Notes under the pieces: generated by a model
Databases searched by the model: none
Told to the model about the DNA's origin: nothing
What the model saw: the letters and a program-made list of their open reading frames with translations, nothing else
In this document: positions 8,840 to 17,157 of the stretch, piece by piece
How the letters are laid out: every line of letters begins with the position of its first letter
How positions within the stretch are numbered: position 1 is the first letter of the stretch
Translations under genes and position numbers: made by a program
Assembly (NCBI GenBank): GCA_024707145.1
Contig: JANQAI010000011.1
Coordinates: 682,001-746,000 of the forward strand
DNA: 64,000 nt
Origin: Magnetospirillum sp.
GTDB lineage: Bacteria > Pseudomonadota > Alphaproteobacteria > Rhodospirillales > Magnetospirillaceae
Reading direction: 5' to 3'

Positions 8840-11800
8840 ATGTCCAAGCCGATCAAGAAGCTGCTCGTCGCCAATCGCGGCGAGATCGCCATCCGCATCT
8901 GCCGCGCCGCCACCGAACTGGGCATGAGCACGGTGGCGATCTATTCCCAGGAGGACCGCTTCGCCCTGCACCGTTTCAAGGCCGACGAGTCCTATCCGGT
9001 CGGCCGGGGCAAGGGGCCCATCGACGCCTATCTGTCCATCGATGAGATCGTGCGGGTGGCGGTGGAATGCGGCGCCGACGCCATCCATCCCGGCTATGGC
9101 CTGCTGTCCGAGAACCCCGCCTTCGCCGATGCGGTGCGCGCTGCCGGCCTGATCTTCGTCGGCCCCAGTTCCGAGGTCATGCGCGTGCTCGGCAACAAGG
9201 TGGCGGCGCGCCAAGCGGCGGTGGCGGCGGGGGTGCCGGTGATGCCGGCCACCGGGCCGCTGCCGGCCGACATGGAAACCTGCCTGGAGATGGCGGCCGA
9301 GATTGGCTACCCGCTGATGCTGAAGGCCAGCTGGGGCGGCGGCGGCCGCGGCATGCGCGTGGTCGAGGGGCCTGACGACCTGCCCGACCTTGTCGCCACC
9401 GCCCGGCGCGAGGCCAAGGCGGCCTTCGGCAACGACGAGGTCTACCTGGAAAAGCTGGTGCGCCGGGCGCGCCACGTGGAAGTGCAGATCGTCGGTGATT
9501 CCCACGGCAATCTGGTGCATCTGTTCGAGCGCGACTGTTCGGTGCAGCGGCGGAACCAGAAGGTGGTGGAACGGGCGCCGGCACCCTATCTGGGCGGCCG
9601 CCAGCGCGACGAATTGTGCGCCGCCGCCCTGCGCCTGGCCCGCGCGGTGGCTTACGAGAATGCCGGCACCGTCGAGTTCCTGATGGATGCCGACGGCGGC
9701 GCCTTCTACTTCATCGAGGTCAATCCGCGCGTGCAGGTGGAGCATACGGTGACCGAGGTGGTCACCGGCATCGACATCGTCAAGGCGCAGATCCTGATCG
9801 CCGGGGGCGCGCCCATCGGCAGCCCGGGCTCGGGCGTGCCCAAGCAGTCCGAGATCCGGCTCAACGGCCATGCCATCCAGTGCCGCATCACCACCGAGGA
9901 CCCCAACAACAACTTCATCCCTGATTATGGCCGCATCACCGCCTATCGCGGCGCCAACGGCTTCGGTATCCGCCTGGACGGCGGCACCGCCTTCTCGGGG
10001 GCGCTGATCACCCGCCACTACGATTCGCTGCTGGAGAAGGTCACCGCCTGGGCGCCCACGCCCGAGGAGGCTATCCGCCGCATGGATCGGGCGCTTCGCG
10101 AGTTCCGCATTCGCGGCGTCGCCACCAACCTGGCTTTCCTGGAAGCGGTGATCGGCCATCCGCGCTTCATCGCCTGCGAATACACCACCCGCTTCATCGA
10201 TGAGACGCCCGAGCTGTTCCGGCAATCGGGCCGCCGCGATCGCGCCACCAGGCTGCTCAACTTCGTCGGCGAGGTGATGGTCAACGGCAATCCCGAGGTG
10301 AAGGGTCTCCCCCGACCGCGGCAAGTTCACCCCGCCCAGCCGTTGCCTCATCCCGCCGGCGAGCCCGCGCCCGGGACCAAGCAGAAGCTGGAGGAATTGG
10401 GCGCTGCCGGCTTCGCCAAGTGGATGCTGGAGCAGAAGCGGGTGCTGGTCACCGACACCACCATGCGCGACGCCCACCAGTCCCTGCTGGCCACCCGCAT
10501 GCGCAGCCACGACCTGCTGGCCGCGGCGCCGGCCTATGCCCATCTGCTGCCCGGCCTGTTCTCGGTGGAATGCTGGGGCGGCGCCACCTTCGACGTGGCC
10601 ATGCGCTTCCTCAAGGAGGACCCGTGGGAGCGCCTCGCCGGCCTGCGCCGCGCCATGCCCAACCTGCTGCTGCAGATGCTGCTGCGCTCGGCCAATGCGG
10701 TGGGCTACACCAACTATCCCGACAACGTGGTGCGCTACTTCATCGAGCGCGCCGCCAAGGGCGGCATCGACGTCTTCCGCGTGTTCGACTGCCTGAACTG
10801 GGTGGAGAACATGCGCTTCGCCATCGACGCCGTGCGCGAGACCGGCGCCTTGTGCGAGGCGGCCATCTGCTACACCGGCGACATCGGCGATCCGGCGCGC
10901 TCCAAGTACGACTTGAAGTACTACGTGGACTTGGCCAAGCAGTTGGAGAAGGCCGGCGCCCACATCCTGGGCGTCAAGGACATGGCCGGCCTGGTCAAGC
11001 CGCGCGCCGCGAGCGTGCTGTTCAAGGCGCTGAAGGACGAAGTAGGCATCCCCATCCACTTCCACACCCACGACACCTCGGGCCTGTCGGCGGCCAGCGT
11101 GCTGGCGGCGGTGGATGCCGGCGTGGACGCGGTGGACGCCGCCATGGATTCCATGAGCGGCCTGACCTCGCAGCCGCCGCTGGGCTCCATCTGCGCGGCG
11201 CTCAAGGGGCACGAGCGCGATCCCGGCTTCGACCAGGAGGTTCTGGGCCGGGTTTCCGTCTATTGGGAGCAGGTGCGTGGCCATTACGCCGCCTTCGAGG
11301 CCGACATGAAGGCCGGCACCGCCCAAGTCTACCTGCACGAGATGCCGGGCGGCCAGGTCACCAATCTGCGCCAGCAGGCGCGCAGCCTGGGCATCGAGGA
11401 GAAGTGGGATCAGGTGGCCCATGCCTATGCCGACGTCAACGTGCTGTTCGGCGACATCGTCAAGGTGACGCCCACCAGCAAGGTGGTGGGCGACATGGCG
11501 CTGATGATGGTGACCAGCGGCCTGACCCCGGCCGACGTGAGCGATCCTGACAAGGAAATTGCCTTCCCCGAATCGGTGGTGCAGTTGTTCAAGGGCGAAC
11601 TGGGTCAGCCGCCGGGCGGCTGGCCGGTGGACCTGCAGAAGAAGGTGCTGAAGGACGTTGTCCCCTTCACCGATCGTCCCGGCGCCATCATGCCCGCCGC
11701 CGATCTGGCCGCCGCCAAGGCCGAAGCGGAGAAGAAGGCGGGCCGTGCCGTCAATGACGACGAACTGGCATCCTACCTGATGTATCCCAAGGTGTTCACC

Positions 11801-12283
11801 GATTTCGCCGCCCATCTGCGCGAGTTCGGCGAGGTCGCCGCCCTGCCCACGCCGGTGTTCTTCACCGGCATGCAGCCGGGCGAGGAGGCCGTCATCGAGC
11901 TTGAGCGCGGCAAGGCCCTGATCCTGCGCTTCCTCGCCATCGGCGAGGCCGACGAGCGGGGCCTGCGCAAGGTGTTCTTCGAACTGAACGGCCAGCCGCG
12001 CACGGTGCAGATCGCCGACAAGGCCGTCGCCCCGGCCCGCCCGGCCCAGCCCAAGGCCGAGGACGGCAATCCCGGCCACGTGCCGGCGCCCATGCCGGGC
12101 CTGGTGGTCAGCATCGCCGTGCACGAGGGCCAGCAGGTGGAAAAGGGCGACATCCTGCTGTCGCTGGAAGCCATGAAGATGGAAACCGCCGTGCGCGCCG
12201 AGCGTGCCGGCACCATCAGGCGCATCGCCGTGGCGCCCCGCCAGGCGGTGGAGATGAAGGACCTGCTGGTGGTGATGGAGTAA
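8840..12283 (+). CDS. pyc: Pyruvate carboxylase
   Basis: This 1147-residue biotin enzyme makes oxaloacetate from pyruvate, bicarbonate and ATP. The biotin carboxylase domain is at residues 1-455 (NRGEIAIRICRAA near the start, GGGGRGMRVV near 160, EVNPRVQVEHTVTE near 295). The carboxyltransferase domain runs about 535-830 (TDTTMRDAHQSLLATRMR, then HFHTHDTSG). A PYC-specific linker follows, and the biotin carrier domain is at the end with EAMKMET, biotinyl lysine about residue 1113. The single-chain layout is the normal alpha4 type. It replenishes the TCA cycle during growth on lactate or pyruvate, which fits its neighbours. Confidence 0.97.
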   Translation: MSKPIKKLLVANRGEIAIRICRAATELGMSTVAIYSQEDRFALHRFKADESYPVGRGKGPIDAYLSIDEIVRVAVECGADAIHPGYGLLSENPAFADAVRAAGLIFVGPSSEVMRVLGNKVAARQAAVAAGVPVMPATGPLPADMETCLEMAAEIGYPLMLKASWGGGGRGMRVVEGPDDLPDLVATARREAKAAFGNDEVYLEKLVRRARHVEVQIVGDSHGNLVHLFERDCSVQRRNQKVVERAPAPYLGGRQRDELCAAALRLARAVAYENAGTVEFLMDADGGAFYFIEVNPRVQVEHTVTEVVTGIDIVKAQILIAGGAPIGSPGSGVPKQSEIRLNGHAIQCRITTEDPNNNFIPDYGRITAYRGANGFGIRLDGGTAFSGALITRHYDSLLEKVTAWAPTPEEAIRRMDRALREFRIRGVATNLAFLEAVIGHPRFIACEYTTRFIDETPELFRQSGRRDRATRLLNFVGEVMVNGNPEVKGLPRPRQVHPAQPLPHPAGEPAPGTKQKLEELGAAGFAKWMLEQKRVLVTDTTMRDAHQSLLATRMRSHDLLAAAPAYAHLLPGLFSVECWGGATFDVAMRFLKEDPWERLAGLRRAMPNLLLQMLLRSANAVGYTNYPDNVVRYFIERAAKGGIDVFRVFDCLNWVENMRFAIDAVRETGALCEAAICYTGDIGDPARSKYDLKYYVDLAKQLEKAGAHILGVKDMAGLVKPRAASVLFKALKDEVGIPIHFHTHDTSGLSAASVLAAVDAGVDAVDAAMDSMSGLTSQPPLGSICAALKGHERDPGFDQEVLGRVSVYWEQVRGHYAAFEADMKAGTAQVYLHEMPGGQVTNLRQQARSLGIEEKWDQVAHAYADVNVLFGDIVKVTPTSKVVGDMALMMVTSGLTPADVSDPDKEIAFPESVVQLFKGELGQPPGGWPVDLQKKVLKDVVPFTDRPGAIMPAADLAAAKAEAEKKAGRAVNDDELASYLMYPKVFTDFAAHLREFGEVAALPTPVFFTGMQPGEEAVIELERGKALILRFLAIGEADERGLRKVFFELNGQPRTVQIADKAVAPARPAQPKAEDGNPGHVPAPMPGLVVSIAVHEGQQVEKGDILLSLEAMKMETAVRAERAGTIRRIAVAPRQAVEMKDLLVVME

Positions 12284-12288
12284 GGGAA

Positions 12289-12319
12289 GGGGCCCGTCCG
12301 CTTTCCCCGGACGGGCCCC
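12289..12319 (+). terminator. Hairpin after pyruvate carboxylase
   Basis: GGGGCCCGTCCG / CGGACGGGCCCC with a 7-base loop, 6 bp after the stop codon. There is no uridine run, so termination strength is uncertain. It directly abuts the repeat element that follows. Confidence 0.6.
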
Positions 12320-12320
12320 C

Positions 12321-12489
12321 AGAGTTTGTCTGTTCATTCCCCTTTCACCGTCATGACCGGGCCACCGGGTCTGGCTAAAAGCCAGCCCGGCGGTAAACTT
12401 CACGACCCGGCCATCCATGGACCCTCGGGTCAAGCCCGAGGGTGACGGCAAGAAGAAAGCGATTCCGCCGGAGTCGGACAAACTCTAGT
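12321..12489 (-). repeat. MITE-like element, copy 1
   Basis: Read on the minus strand it begins CTAGAGTTTGTCC, continues through a CCCTCGGGCTTGACCCGAGGG hairpin and a GGGCTGGCTTTTAGCCAG hairpin, and ends GACAAACTCT, so the ends are inverted repeats. It is nearly identical over its central 105 bp to the element at 29063-29242 and similar to those at 46632-46770 and 43656-43735. It encodes no protein. Its end supplies the stop codon region of the tsdA-like gene. Confidence 0.75.
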
Positions 12490-13336
12490 AGCGGGCATCC
12501 TTTGGCTTGGGGTCCTTGGGCCAGTCGTTCACCTTGGCCGGGAAGTCCGGCCGCGGCTGGTGCGAGAAGTATTCGGCCACGTCCACCGCCTCCTGCTGGG
12601 TCATGGCGCCGCCCTGGCCCAGCACGCTGTTCATGCCATGGCCGACGGGCATGTTGTTGAGCACGAAGGCGGCCGCCGTGTAGGTACGCGCCATGCCGGC
12701 GCCGATGTTGAACGACTCGTCGCCCCACAGCGGCGGGAACAGGATTTCGCCCTGGGCGTCCTTCATGCCCTCGCCGTTATCGCCGTGGCACATGGCGCAT
12801 TGCTGCCCATAGATGCGCTTACCGTTCTCGGGATTGGCGACAAGGGTTTTGTCCAGTTTGACCAGGCCGATGCCCTTGCCCTGGATTTTGGTGGCCCCCT
12901 TGGGCAGCGCCGTGGCCAGCCACTCGGTATAGGCCAGCATGGCCTTCATTTCCTGGGACTCCGGCTTCAGCGGCTTGCCGTTCATGGAACGCAGGAAGCA
13001 GCCGTTGATGCGCTCGGTCAGGGTGACCTCGCGGCCGGCGCGCGGATTGTATTGCGGGAAGGCGTTGGCGGTGCCCACCAGGGGCGAGCCCACCGCCAGC
13101 TTGGCGCCGCTCAGATGGCACGAGGTGCAGTTCATCTGCGCCCCCACATTGTCGGGCAGCAGGCGCTTGGTCTCGCTCATCAGCCGCTTGCCCAGCAGGA
13201 TCAGTTCGCCCTGTTCGGTCTTGGGAATGGCGCTGTCCTTGGGGGCGGCGAAGGGGACCGGGGCTTCCTCGGCCCAGGCGGCGGCGGGGGCTACGGTCAG
13301 CAGGCCCGCCATCAGGATGTTCTTGAGCGTGCTCAT
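12485..13336 (-). CDS. tsdA: TsdA-like dihaem cytochrome c (thiosulfate dehydrogenase / tetrathionate reductase)
   Basis: This is a 283-residue periplasmic protein with a signal peptide (residues 1-22, ending AAAWA). Haem 1 is CTSCH at 70-74 and haem 2 CAMCH at 180-184. Between them is the family block NAFPQYNPRAGRE, then ERINGCFLRSMNGKPL. The single Cys113 lies 39 residues after the haem-1 histidine, about where TsdA has its unusual cysteine axial ligand. TsdA enzymes interconvert thiosulfate and tetrathionate. The neighbouring TtrSR-like sensor pair supports that role. The direction of the reaction cannot be read from sequence. The last codons and stop lie at the end of a MITE-like element, so the very C-terminus may be altered. 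Confidence 0.82.
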   Translation of the reverse strand: MSTLKNILMAGLLTVAPAAAWAEEAPVPFAAPKDSAIPKTEQGELILLGKRLMSETKRLLPDNVGAQMNCTSCHLSGAKLAVGSPLVGTANAFPQYNPRAGREVTLTERINGCFLRSMNGKPLKPESQEMKAMLAYTEWLATALPKGATKIQGKGIGLVKLDKTLVANPENGKRIYGQQCAMCHGDNGEGMKDAQGEILFPPLWGDESFNIGAGMARTYTAAAFVLNNMPVGHGMNSVLGQGGAMTQQEAVDVAEYFSHQPRPDFPAKVNDWPKDPKPKDARY

Positions 13337-13346
13337 GGTCGGCTCC

Positions 13347-14619
13347 TTAGGGACGGGCGGCGGGTTGGGGCAGGGTCTTGCGGGCCTTGGCCACGTCCGC
13401 TGGATCCACCGGCGGGGCGTCGTTGCCCCACGAGCCTGCGGATGAAGGTGACCACGTCGGTGATCTCGCCATCGCTCAGGCGGGCGAAGCCGGGCATGGC
13501 GAAGGCATGGTGGATGCCGTTCTCGGTGACCGGCATGCGGCCGCCGGCCAGGACGATGCGGATCAGCGAGGAATCGTCCGTGGGGACCACCGCCGAATTG
13601 CCGGCCAGCGCCGGGAAGATTTTCGGCGCCCCCATGCCGTCGGCGCGATGGCAGCCCTGGCAGTATTCCACGTAGGTGACGGCGCCGCGCTTGCCATAGT
13701 CGCCCTTGCGCAGGTCGGCGAAGGTGGTGTCGGCCGCCTTGGCGGCATAGGCCTTGCCCGGGCGGGGCGGCAGGGACTTCAGGTAACGGGCGATGGCGGC
13801 CAGATCCTCGGCGGGCATGTGCTGGGTGCTGTGGCCGATCACCTCGACCATGCCGCCGAAGGCCGCAGTGCGGTCGGTGCGGCCGGTCTTCAGCAAGGTG
13901 ACGATGTCCGCCTCGCTCCAGTCGCCCAGGCCGAAGCCCTTGTCGCTGCGCAGCGACTTGGCGAACCAGCCGTCGATCCGGCCGCCGGCCAGGAACGCCT
14001 CACCGTCGGCGAAGCCCAGCGCCTTTTCCTGATAGCCGATGCCGCGCGGCGTGTGGCACGAGCCGCAATGACCCGGCCCCTCCACCAGATAGGCGCCCCG
14101 GTTCCATTGGGCGTCGCGGCCGGTCACCGGCTGGAACGGCGCCGAAGAGACGAACACCTTGTTCCACAAGGCCAGCGGCCAGCGCATGGACAGCGGCCAG
14201 GGGATGTCGCTGGGGCGGTTGGGCTGTTCCACCCCCTCGACGCCGTTCATGAAATAGGCGTACAGCGCCTTCATGTCCGCTTCGGTCAGCTTGGCGTAGG
14301 AGGGGTAGGGCATGGCCGGGTAGAGGTTGTGGCCGTCCTTGGCGATGCCGTCGCGCAGGGCGCGGGCGAAGTCGTCGTAGGAATAGCCGCCGATGCCGGT
14401 GCGGGAAGCAGGGGTGATGTTGGTGGAATAGATGGTGCCAATGGGGGTCTGCATGGGCAGGCCGCCGGCGAATGGCTTGCCGCCGGGCACGGTGTGGCAG
14501 GCGATGCAGTCGGACGCGATGGCGACGGCTCGCCCGGCGTCCACCGCCGCGTCCCCCTCGGCCCGGGCGGGAGCCGCCAGCAGCAGGGCCACCGCCGTGG
14601 TCAGCAGGAATCGTTTCAT
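13347..14619 (-). CDS. Trihaem cytochrome c, alcohol-dehydrogenase cytochrome subunit family (frameshifted near 3' end)
   Basis: This periplasmic electron carrier has a signal peptide (residues 1-20, ending APARA) and three c-haem motifs: CIACH near 38, CGSCH near 186, CQGCH near 325. The layout matches the trihaem cytochrome subunits of membrane alcohol and gluconate dehydrogenases. Next to a TsdA-like enzyme it is more likely that enzyme's electron partner (inference). Close to the end the frame breaks at about 13430, again with an extra C in a CGAGCTG context (plus strand). Correcting it gives IRSSWGNDAPPVDP, the ending usual in this family, and a stop at 13347 just before the tsdA ribosome site (AAGGAG). 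The corrected length is 423 residues. Confidence 0.83.
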
Positions 14620-14681
14620 GATCGGCGCGCTCCTTGGAGTCTATGCCTTAAGGCTAGGCTCGGAGCACTGCCGCCGGTATT

Positions 14682-14716
14682 GGGGTTACCCCGAAACGGG
14701 GTTCAGGGTTTACCCT
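14682..14716. promoter_or_regulatory. Paired palindromes upstream of the cytochrome genes
   Basis: GGGGTTACCCC (14682-14692) and AGGGTTTACCCT (14705-14716) are two similar palindromes about 22 bp apart. They are separated by a CCCC-GAAA-GGGG hairpin and lie in the 95 bp between the cytochrome operon and ttrR. They suit a dimeric LuxR-type response regulator and are candidate TtrR sites. Confidence 0.45.
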
Positions 14717-15347
14717 AATGGACTTCCATCAGCATGCGGGTCAGGTCGGCCACGGAATCGGCCGCCATCTTCTCCATTACATGGGAGCGATGGACCTCGA
14801 CGGTCTTGATGGAAATGTCCAGTTCGAAGGCGATGACCTTGTTGGGCTTGCCCTGGACCACCAGTTCCATCACCGCGCGCTCTCGCTGGGTCAGGCTGTC
14901 CATGCGTTCGCGCAGTTTCGCCGCCGTGGCGGCGCGGCCGCAATTCTCGGCGCTGCGCCGCAAGGCGTCGGCCACGTGGTCGAGCAGGACCTGATCGTTG
15001 CACGGCTTTTCCAGGAAGACCACGGCACCGCCGCGCATGGCATCCACCGCCATGGGGATGTCACCGTGGCCCGACAGGAACACCACGCCCAGGCTGGAGC
15101 CGGCACGGTTGAGCAGCGCCTGCAATTCCAATCCGCTCATGCCCGGCATGCGCACGTCCAGAACCAGGCAGCCGGGGCGGTCGGGTCGCCGCGCCGCCAG
15201 GAATGCCTCGGCCGAGGGGTGGCACTCCACCGGCGTCCCCAGGGATTTCAGCAGGAAGGCGAGGGAATGGCGCACCTCCTCGTCGTCATCGACCACGAAG
15301 ATGGTCGGCGTGCAGGGCTCGGGCGAGCCGCAACGGCCGCAGGTCAT
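14715..15347 (-). CDS. ttrR: LuxR/FixJ-type response regulator, TtrR-like
   Basis: This is a 210-residue response regulator. The receiver domain (residues 15-130) has the acidic pair DDD near its start, phospho-acceptor Asp in LVLDVRMPGMSG and conserved Lys in FLEKPC. A LuxR-type helix-turn-helix follows (TQRERAVMELVVQGKPNKVIA, then KTVEVHRSHVMEKM). The ATG overlaps the stop of the sensor kinase gene. An unusual N-terminal extension, MTCGRCGSPEPCTP, carries three cysteines in CxxC plus C spacing before the receiver. It most likely activates the cytochrome genes immediately downstream. Confidence 0.88.
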   Translation of the reverse strand: MTCGRCGSPEPCTPTIFVVDDDEEVRHSLAFLLKSLGTPVECHPSAEAFLAARRPDRPGCLVLDVRMPGMSGLELQALLNRAGSSLGVVFLSGHGDIPMAVDAMRGGAVVFLEKPCNDQVLLDHVADALRRSAENCGRAATAAKLRERMDSLTQRERAVMELVVQGKPNKVIAFELDISIKTVEVHRSHVMEKMAADSVADLTRMLMEVH

Positions 15348-17112
15348 GGCAAGGCCTCCGCATCGGCGACGGGCAGGGTGAAACGGAAGACGGCGCCGCC
15401 TTCGGCCCCATCCTCGGCCCACAGGCGGCCGCCATGGGCTTCGACGATGGTGCGCGACAGCGACAGTCCCAAACCCAGGCCTTCGGGCTTGGTGGTGAAG
15501 AAGGGTTCGAACAGGTGCTGGCGCGCCTCGGGCGACAGGCCTGGGCCGGTGTCGGCCACTGCGACCCCGACGCCGCCTTCGCCGGCGCCAACCATCATGG
15601 TGAGGCGGCGTGTGGCCAGGCCGGCCATGGCGTCGGCGGCGTTCTGCAACAGGTTCAGCACCACCTGTTCCATCTGGATCCGGTCGGCCCGCACCGGCGG
15701 CAGGCCGGTGGGCAGGCGGGCGGTCACGGCGATGCCGCGCCGGGCGGCGCTGGCCTGGAACAGCCCGAGCGCATCGCGGACCGGCTCGGCCAGGTCCAGA
15801 ATCTGCGGCTCGGGCACCCGCTTGCGCACGAAGGCGCGCATGCGCTTGACGATGCCGGCGGCGCGTTCCGCCTGGCCGGCGATGCGGAGCACTCCGTCGG
15901 CGACGCCTTCCGGGTCGGTTCCGGCGGCCAGCCGGCGCTGGCAGCCGCTGGCGTAATTGGCGATGGCGGCCAGCGGCTGGTTGATCTCGTGGGCAAGGCT
16001 GGAGGCCATCTCGCCCAGCAGGGCCAGGCGGGCGCCGTGCTCCATTTCCTCACGATGGCGCCGCGCTTCTTCATGGGCAGCCTTCAAATCCTCGGTGCGG
16101 CGGCGGACCAGGTATTCGACCCGCGCCACATGGACCACCCACCACAATGCCGCCAGCGAAGCGATCACCAGCCAGGGCCAGTTGTCGTGCAGGATCTGGC
16201 TGAGCGAGCGGTGCCGCAGATACTCGTAGGGGCCGAGCTTGAGGGCGCGGAACAACTCGTGCACCGGCTGGTAATCCACCGGCACGGTCCAGGCGTAGCC
16301 CTCGGTCCCAGGCATGGCCAGCAAGGCCAGGGCCACCCGCTTGGCCAGCCGGTCCGAGGTGTGGGCCAGCTTGGCGAAGGGCCAGTCGGGATAGGCGCGC
16401 GTGGAGACCTGGCAGGGGCTGCCTGGGGTCAGGCGGGCGTCGAGGACGCGGAAGTCCTCCAGGCGCAGGCGGCCTTCGGCGGCCATCTGCTCCAGCAGGC
16501 AGGCGCGCACGATGCCCACGTCTGCGTCGCCTGACGCCACGGCGTCGACGATCCGCTCCATGGGGAAGCCCATGAAGACCAGTTCCGCGGTGTCGTTGCC
16601 GGGGTCGATGCCGCGCTCGGCCAGTTCGCGCCACGCCACGCGGTAGCCGCCGAAGGCCTCGGGCGCCACCGCTGCCAGCCGGGTGCCGCGCACGTCGTCC
16701 AGGCGGCGCAAGTCCTGGCGGGCGGCACGGGCCACCACCGCCGAGGCGACCATGCGGGCGGGCAAGGCATCGGGGGCGGCGGCCAGGCTGGCGATGCGGA
16801 CGATGCCGAAGGCCGCCTCCAGCTCTACGTACTGGCCGGGATTGGTGATGACGAAGTCCACGGACTCGGTACGGACCGCCTCGGCCAGTCCGCCCAGGTC
16901 CAGGGGGACCGCGCGCAGCCGGTATTCCGGCAACTGGACGGCCAGATGGCGAAGGGTGGGTTCCCACTCGCCGGCGGCCCGTTCGGCGCCGCGAAAGGCC
17001 AGCACGCCGATGCGCAACTCGCCGGTACCGGCCCGGGCCGCCAGGGGAGGCTCAGGGAGAGGCCCAGGGAAAGGCACAGCGACAGGAGGATCAGCAGGAG
17101 GCGCGCCATCAT
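15344..17112 (-). CDS. ttrS: Sensor histidine kinase with periplasmic PhnD-like domain, TtrS-like (frameshifted at 5' end)
   Basis: This membrane kinase of the tetrathionate-sensor type has a periplasmic phosphonate-binding-like domain over about 30-290 (DFVITNPGQYVELEA, and STRAYPDWPFAKLAHTSD, a pattern typical of TtrS). A membrane helix (WPWLVIASLAALWWVVHVA), a coiled linker, the H-box LGEMASSLAHEINQPLAAIA and an ATPase domain (N box NLLQNAADAM, then DTGPGL and GLGLGLSLS) follow. The signal peptide MARLLLILLSLCLSLGLSLS is in another frame. Adding one C to the CCCC run near 17042 joins the two and gives 589 residues with an ARA-G cleavage site. An AAAGG ribosome site precedes the ATG at 17112. 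Without correction, translation would need a start inside the periplasmic domain. Confidence 0.87.
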
Positions 17113-17157
17113 GCGCCTTTGATATCCCGCTTTCTCCATCCCGTCACTGTGAAACCA

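Noticed and set aside
8819..12481. A 1220-codon open frame on the minus strand across pyruvate carboxylase
   Set aside because: It is the antisense shadow of a high-GC gene. Its translation is rich in Gly, His, Arg and Gln, without domains, and the plus strand encodes a clear enzyme.
13347..14619. Cytochrome subunit of a quinoprotein alcohol dehydrogenase
   Set aside because: The family resemblance is real, but no PQQ dehydrogenase gene is near. The linkage to the TsdA-like enzyme and TtrSR makes an alcohol role less likely.
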